From contig NZ_CP113067.1 in the NCBI RefSeq assembly GCF_026625865.1, positions 2,852,001 through 2,916,000 of the forward strand: DNA of 64,000 nucleotides, given 5' to 3'. The position numbers and the translations under genes are program-made. The first letter of the stretch is position 1, and each line of letters starts with the position of its first letter. Positions 60,187-64,000 of this stretch are shown piece by piece. Below the pieces are notes generated by a model that searched no databases, had not been told where the DNA came from, and saw only the letters and a list, made by a program, of their open reading frames with translations. The stretch comes from Microbacterium sp. SL75 (GTDB taxonomy: Bacteria; Actinomycetota; Actinomycetes; Actinomycetales; Microbacteriaceae).

Positions 60187-60510
60187 ATGGATGACGACGT
60201 CTTCGAGGACTACGACCGCGAACTCGAGCTGGCCCTGTACCGCGAGTACCGCGATGTCGTGCGCCAATTCACCTATGTGATCGAGACCGAGCGCCGGTTC
60301 TATCTCGCGAACGACGTCAACGTCGTCCGCCGCGACACCGAGCACGACTTCTACTTCGAGATCTCGATGACGGACGTCTGGGTGTGGGACATCTATCGCG
60401 CGGACCGGTTCGTGAAGTCGGTGCGCGTGCTCACCTTCAAAGACGTCAACGTCGAGGAGCTCTCGCGCCACGACTTCCAGCTTCCGGACGAGCTCTCTCT
60501 CGACAACTGA
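60187..60510 (+). CDS. DUF2469 protein
   Basis: 107 aa, acidic, starting MDDDVFEDYDRELELALYREYRDVV, with YEI/W-rich VETERRFYLANDVNVVRR and FYFEISMTDVWVWDIYR. A highly conserved actinobacterial protein always near rnhB and yraN; function unknown. TAGGAT lies 9 nt before ATG. Confidence 0.9.
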   Translation: MDDDVFEDYDRELELALYREYRDVVRQFTYVIETERRFYLANDVNVVRRDTEHDFYFEISMTDVWVWDIYRADRFVKSVRVLTFKDVNVEELSRHDFQLPDELSLDN

Positions 60511-60602
60511 GACTCCTCCACAGAGGGGCGGTTCACGCCGCTGTCCCCGGATAGCCGTTCGCGTGCCGCGGGCCGGGTGAGACGGATGCCACGCTCTCGG
60601 GC

Positions 60603-60965
60603 ATGGCAACGAAAGACGAGCTCGGCAGGGCCGGCGAAGACCGCGCCGCCGCGTACCTGACGGACGACGGCTACCGCATCCTCTCGCGCAACTGGCGGTG
60701 CGCTCACGGCGAGATCGACATCGTCGCGGTGCGCGGCGAGACGCTGGTGGTGGTCGAGGTCAAGACCCGGCGGACCGAGGACTACGGTCATCCCTTCGAG
60801 GCGATCGACGCCCGCAAGGCGCAGCGTCTGTGGCGCCTGGCGATGGCGTGGCTCGCGGCCCACCCGGACGAGGCGCGAGGCCGGAGGCTCCGGGTCGATG
60901 CGATCGGTCTGGTCGGGGCCGATCCCGCGCACGCTCGCCTCGAGCACCTCGAGGACGCGTTGTGA
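60603..60965 (+). CDS. YraN / UPF0102 family endonuclease-like protein
   Basis: 120 aa. GRAGEDRAAAYLTDDGYRILSRNWRC, then GEIDIVAVRGETLVVVEVKTRR: the Glu, Asp and ExK of a restriction-endonuclease fold. Conserved next to dprA/yifB; suspected structure-specific nuclease in recombination. GTGA overlap with yifB. Confidence 0.9.
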   Translation: MATKDELGRAGEDRAAAYLTDDGYRILSRNWRCAHGEIDIVAVRGETLVVVEVKTRRTEDYGHPFEAIDARKAQRLWRLAMAWLAAHPDEARGRRLRVDAIGLVGADPAHARLEHLEDAL

Positions 60966-62485
60966 CCCTCGCGCGCACCTGGGCCGTCGCTCTGTCGGGG
61001 CTGCGCGGAGACCTCGTCGAGGTCGAGGCCGACGTGTCGTCGCAGACCCCGGAGTTCTCGATCATCGGGCTCGCCGACAAGGCCCTGGGCGAGGCCGGAC
61101 GGCGCGTGCGCGGCGCCTGCACGAACCGCGGTCTCGACCTGCCGAAGCGGCGGATCACCGTCAACCTCTCTCCGGCGAGTCTGCCCAAGCGCGGGTCGGG
61201 CTTCGACGTGGCCATCGCCGTCGCCGCTCTCGCCACGTCGGTGCGGATGGATGCCGCACGCGTCGCAGAGACCGTGCACATCGGCGAGCTCGGGCTCGAC
61301 GGCCGTCTCCGACCCGTTCCCGGAGTGCTGCCCGCGGTGGTCGCGGCGCAGCGGGCGGGACACCGGCAGGTGGTGGTTCCGGCGGCGAACGCCGCGGAGG
61401 CCGGACTCATCGACGGCGTCGAGGTGTTCGCGGCCGGCTGCCTCGCCGAAGTGGTGCGGTGGCACGGCGGGAACAGCGATGCCGTCGACCTCGAGCCGGT
61501 CTCGGCACCGGCGACGGGCGCGGAGGAAGACGAGTGTCTCGAGCTCGCCGACGTCGTCGGGCAGAGGGATGCGGTCGACGCGCTGGTGGTCGCCGCCGCG
61601 GGTGGGCACCACCTGTTGATGAGCGGACCCCCGGGTGCGGGGAAGACCATGCTGGCGCGACGGCTCCCCGGCATCCTGCCGCCCTTGGACGACGAGGCAG
61701 CGCTGTCGGTCGCTTCGATCCGCTCATTGTCGGGCGAGGCTGTGACGCGTCTGTCGCGGACGCCTCCGTTCGAGAGCCCTCACCACGGGGCGACCGCCGC
61801 GGCGTTGATCGGCGGCGGATCGGGCGTCGTGCGCCCGGGGGCCATCGCCCGCGCGAGTGAGGGGGTGTTGTTTCTCGACGAGGGCGGCGAGTTTCCGGCA
61901 TCCGTTCTCGACGCCCTCCGGCAACCGCTCGAGAGCGGTGTGATCCAGGTGCACCGGTCCGGGGTCTCCGCGACGTATCCGGCGCGGTTCCAGCTCGTCG
62001 TGGCGACGAACCCCTGTCCCTGCGGTCAGTACGGGGTAGCGGGCGGTTCGTGCGAGTGCGCTCCGCAGGCGATCCGGCGATACACGCGGCGTCTCTCCGG
62101 CCCGCTTCTTGACCGCATCGACATCGACCTGCGGCTGCAACGTGTGTCGACCGCCCGTCACGAGGGCAGCGCGCGATCGATGTCGTCCGAGGAGGCACGC
62201 GCCATCGTGGCGCGTGCGCGTGCGCGCGCCGCGCAGAGATGGGCGCAGACGCCCTGGCGCCGAAACGCCGACGTCCCGGGGACGTGGCTGCGCGGACCCG
62301 CGGCTCCTTCGCCCGATGTGCTGCGGCCCCTCGACACGGCCCTGCGTCGCGGTGCCCTGACCTTGCGCGGGTACGACCGGCTGCTGCGCGTTGCCTGGAC
62401 GGTCGCCGATATCGCCGGTCACGACGCGCTTCGATCCGAAGACGTCGGTCGCGCTCTGTTTCTGCGCCGGGGAGCGGTCGCGTGA
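60962..62485 (+). CDS. YifB/ComM-family magnesium-chelatase-like AAA ATPase
   Basis: 507 aa, GTG start. The N-terminal ChlI-like domain (~1-190, PEFSIIGLADKALGEAGRRVRGA) is followed by AAA+ with GPPGAGKTMLARRLPGILPPL (Walker A), Walker B VLFLDEGGEF and the metal-binding CPCGQYGVAGGSCECAP. ComM homologues promote branch migration during natural transformation. The Walker B region usually reads DE-x-PEF; here it is DEGGEF, keeping the catalytic Asp-Glu. Overlaps yraN and dprA by GTGA. Confidence 0.92.
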   Translation: MTLARTWAVALSGLRGDLVEVEADVSSQTPEFSIIGLADKALGEAGRRVRGACTNRGLDLPKRRITVNLSPASLPKRGSGFDVAIAVAALATSVRMDAARVAETVHIGELGLDGRLRPVPGVLPAVVAAQRAGHRQVVVPAANAAEAGLIDGVEVFAAGCLAEVVRWHGGNSDAVDLEPVSAPATGAEEDECLELADVVGQRDAVDALVVAAAGGHHLLMSGPPGAGKTMLARRLPGILPPLDDEAALSVASIRSLSGEAVTRLSRTPPFESPHHGATAAALIGGGSGVVRPGAIARASEGVLFLDEGGEFPASVLDALRQPLESGVIQVHRSGVSATYPARFQLVVATNPCPCGQYGVAGGSCECAPQAIRRYTRRLSGPLLDRIDIDLRLQRVSTARHEGSARSMSSEEARAIVARARARAAQRWAQTPWRRNADVPGTWLRGPAAPSPDVLRPLDTALRRGALTLRGYDRLLRVAWTVADIAGHDALRSEDVGRALFLRRGAVA

Positions 62486-63639
62486 CGGCGTTCGTCGTCG
62501 ATCCCGGGCAGGCTCGCCGGGCGCTCGCGGGGCTCAGAGAGACCGACGAGGAGGTCGAGGAGGCCTACGCCCGGGCCGTCTGGAGCGTCCTCGCCGAACC
62601 GGGCGACGGATCGGCGGGTGCGCTCATCGCGACGCACGGGGCAGTGGAGGCCCTACGCGTCGCCACCGAGACGCAGGACGCGCAGTTCCGGGCCGCGAGA
62701 GCGCGCTGGCTTCCGCGCCTGCAGCCGGAGGCCATCGCCGCGGTGCTCGACGCCGCTCGTCGCGCGGGCGCCTCGCTCGTCGTGCCGGGGGACGACCGTT
62801 GGCCTACGCGGCTCGACGACCTCGGCGATCACGCGCCGGCGGCTCTCTGGCGTCGTGGGGGAGATGTGGCGAGCGATCGTCCCGCCGTCGCGCTGGTGGG
62901 TGCTCGGGCGTCCACGGCCTACGGCGAGGGCGTGGCGGCCGACCTCGCCGCGGAACTGTCGGCCGCCGGCGTCGTCGTCGTCTCGGGTGCGGCCTACGGG
63001 ATCGACGGGGCGGCCCATCGCGCCGCGTTGTCGACGGGGGGTAAGACGCTCGCCTTCCTCGCCGGGGGTGTGGACCGCGCTTATCCCCGCGGGCACGAGA
63101 GCCTGCTGTCGAGGATCGCAAGCGAGGGCGCGGTGTGGAGTGAGACGCCCTGCGGTGCGGCACCCACCAAGTGGAGGTTCCTCGCGAGGAACCGTCTGAT
63201 CGCGGCGATAGCCGATGCGGTCGTGGTCGTCGAGGCCGGCTGGCGGAGCGGCTCGCTCAACACAGCCGCTCACGCAGCGAGCCTCGGCCGCGCGCTCGGT
63301 GCGGTACCCGGGCCCGTCACGAGCGCCGCCTCCGCGGGATGCCACCGGATCCTCCGCGAGTTCGGCGGGGTGTGCGTGACGTCGTCGGCGGACGTTCTCG
63401 AGATGATCGGGACGCACGTGCAGGAGCCGCAGAACCCGACGGATCGAACGGACGAGACGACGAGGGTGATCGACGCGCTCTCCCCGCGCGCGGCTCGTTC
63501 GACGGTCGAGATCGCACGCCGGAGCGGGTTGTCGGTCGATGAAGCGGGCGTGCTCCTCGGCTTCGCCGAGCTCGAGGGCAGAGTCCGCCGCGATGACGAC
63601 GGTCTCTGGACGGCGGCGCGCTCGCGGGGGGAGCGATGA
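62482..63639 (+). CDS. dprA: DNA-processing protein DprA
   Basis: 385 aa, GTG start. The Rossmann-like domain has VALVGARASTAYGEGVAADLAAEL, SGAAYGIDGAAHRAAL, FLAGGVDRAYPRGHESL and ARNRLIAAIADAVVVVEA. The C-terminal ~65 residues are a winged helix (DALSPRAARSTVEIARRSGLSVDEAGVLLGFAELEGRVRR). It loads RecA on incoming single-stranded DNA. Complete and slightly long at the N terminus. Confidence 0.94.
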   Translation: MTAFVVDPGQARRALAGLRETDEEVEEAYARAVWSVLAEPGDGSAGALIATHGAVEALRVATETQDAQFRAARARWLPRLQPEAIAAVLDAARRAGASLVVPGDDRWPTRLDDLGDHAPAALWRRGGDVASDRPAVALVGARASTAYGEGVAADLAAELSAAGVVVVSGAAYGIDGAAHRAALSTGGKTLAFLAGGVDRAYPRGHESLLSRIASEGAVWSETPCGAAPTKWRFLARNRLIAAIADAVVVVEAGWRSGSLNTAAHAASLGRALGAVPGPVTSAASAGCHRILREFGGVCVTSSADVLEMIGTHVQEPQNPTDRTDETTRVIDALSPRAARSTVEIARRSGLSVDEAGVLLGFAELEGRVRRDDDGLWTAARSRGER

Positions 63640-63695
63640 ACGAGATCTCGCGCGTCGTCGAACCATCGAGGGCGATCGGCGGGCAGTCTGGATGA

Positions 63696-64000
63696 ATGCA
63701 CCTGACGGAAGCCGTGGAGGGATACCTGGCCCATCTGTCCGACGTGCGTCGGCTTTCCGTCGCGACGGTGCGGTCGTATCGGTCCGACCTCGCCCACCTC
63801 GCCTCGGCCCTGGGCGACCGAGTCCTGGCGGACGTCGATGTCGAAGACCTGCGTGAGTGGCAGTGGCAGGCCGCGAAATCGGGGCAGTCGAAGGCGACCG
63901 CGGCGCGTCGGGCGTCGACGGTCAGAGGGTTCTTCGCGTGGGCGGTCGAGGAGGAAATCGTCGCCTCTGATCCCTCGCAGCGGCTCGTGTCACCCAAACG
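63696..64000 (+). CDS. xerC: tyrosine recombinase XerC, 5' part
   Basis: First 101 codons from ATG 63696: AVEGYLAHLSDVRRLSVATVRSYRSDLAHLASALG is the core-binding (SAM-like) domain of XerC/XerD, and RRASTVRGFFAWAVEEEIVASDPSQRLVSPK leads to the catalytic domain, which lies beyond the window. Its place after dprA is the standard one for chromosomal dimer-resolving xerC, not a phage integrase. Confidence 0.88.
   Translation, partial: MHLTEAVEGYLAHLSDVRRLSVATVRSYRSDLAHLASALGDRVLADVDVEDLREWQWQAAKSGQSKATAARRASTVRGFFAWAVEEEIVASDPSQRLVSPK

Noticed and set aside
63696..64000. Tyrosine recombinase as integrase of a mobile element
   Set aside because: It follows dprA in the standard chromosomal order and has the XerC N-terminal pattern, so it is the housekeeping recombinase.

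Overview
The window is about 70 % GC, dense, and uses GTG/TTG starts freely. Gene content and order (rpsP-khpA-rimM-trmD-rplS-lepB-rnhB-DUF2469-yraN-yifB-dprA-xerC; rpmF-rnc-mutM-smc-ftsY-ffh; leuCD-murA-plsC-gpsA-ddl-thiL) are those of an actinobacterium of the family Microbacteriaceae, most likely Microbacterium or a close relative. That assignment is inference from gene order, protein character and the abundance of the heptamer GGATGCC; no database search was possible.

Layout. 1-100: 3' end of a tRNA-Gln and its terminator. 170-1806: a secreted PHB-depolymerase-type esterase and two small proteins. 1822-4690 (minus): a one-permease iron-siderophore ABC importer behind a DtxR/IdeR-like box. 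4839-9080: a complete fructose PTS operon (fruR-fruK-fruA-ptsH) with promoter and terminator. 9189-10133: a metallo-beta-lactamase-fold hydrolase, then tRNA-Glu(CTC) with promoter and strong terminator. 10183-13962: an accessory island bounded by two copies of a ~198-bp direct repeat. It carries a transposase relic and a WXG100 / WXG100-like / nuclease-toxin / immunity operon of type VII secretion (ESX) character; the left repeat is a broken copy of the 3' end of the DUF4349 gene that lies intact at the right edge. 13835-16692: DUF4349 protein with its ECF sigma factor, then TerC. 16714-16888: a tandem palindromic 72-bp repeat. 16939-19559 (minus): metY and a flavin monooxygenase (sulfur metabolism). 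19743-26244: leucine leader/attenuator, leuCD, murA, plsC, gpsA, ddl. 26354-33782: thiL, rsmD, recG, coaD, DUF177, rpmF, rnc, mutM. 33881-36796: a second WXG100-linked locus with a large alpha/beta-hydrolase effector. 36839-38602 (minus): GNAT protein, a 95-aa protein and a strongly expressed-looking 37-aa peptide gene. 38728-43156: smc, ftsY. 44296-48275: a second siderophore importer with two permeases and its own DtxR-like box. 48357-50638: lipA-lipB (minus) divergent from a TetR regulator, with a palindromic operator between them. 50691-64000: ffh, a GDSL hydrolase, a GCS2 ligase, then the ribosomal-protein/protein-export/competence run ending in a truncated xerC.

Two DNA-level signals cut across the genes. 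GGATGCC/GGCATCC occurs about 90 times by eye count and repeatedly pairs with itself in terminator-like hairpins. Many starts sit 6-9 nt after a TANNNT -10 element, which predicts leaderless transcripts. The best candidates for something undescribed are the repeat-bounded toxin island, the 37-aa peptide operon, and the GGATGCC signal.
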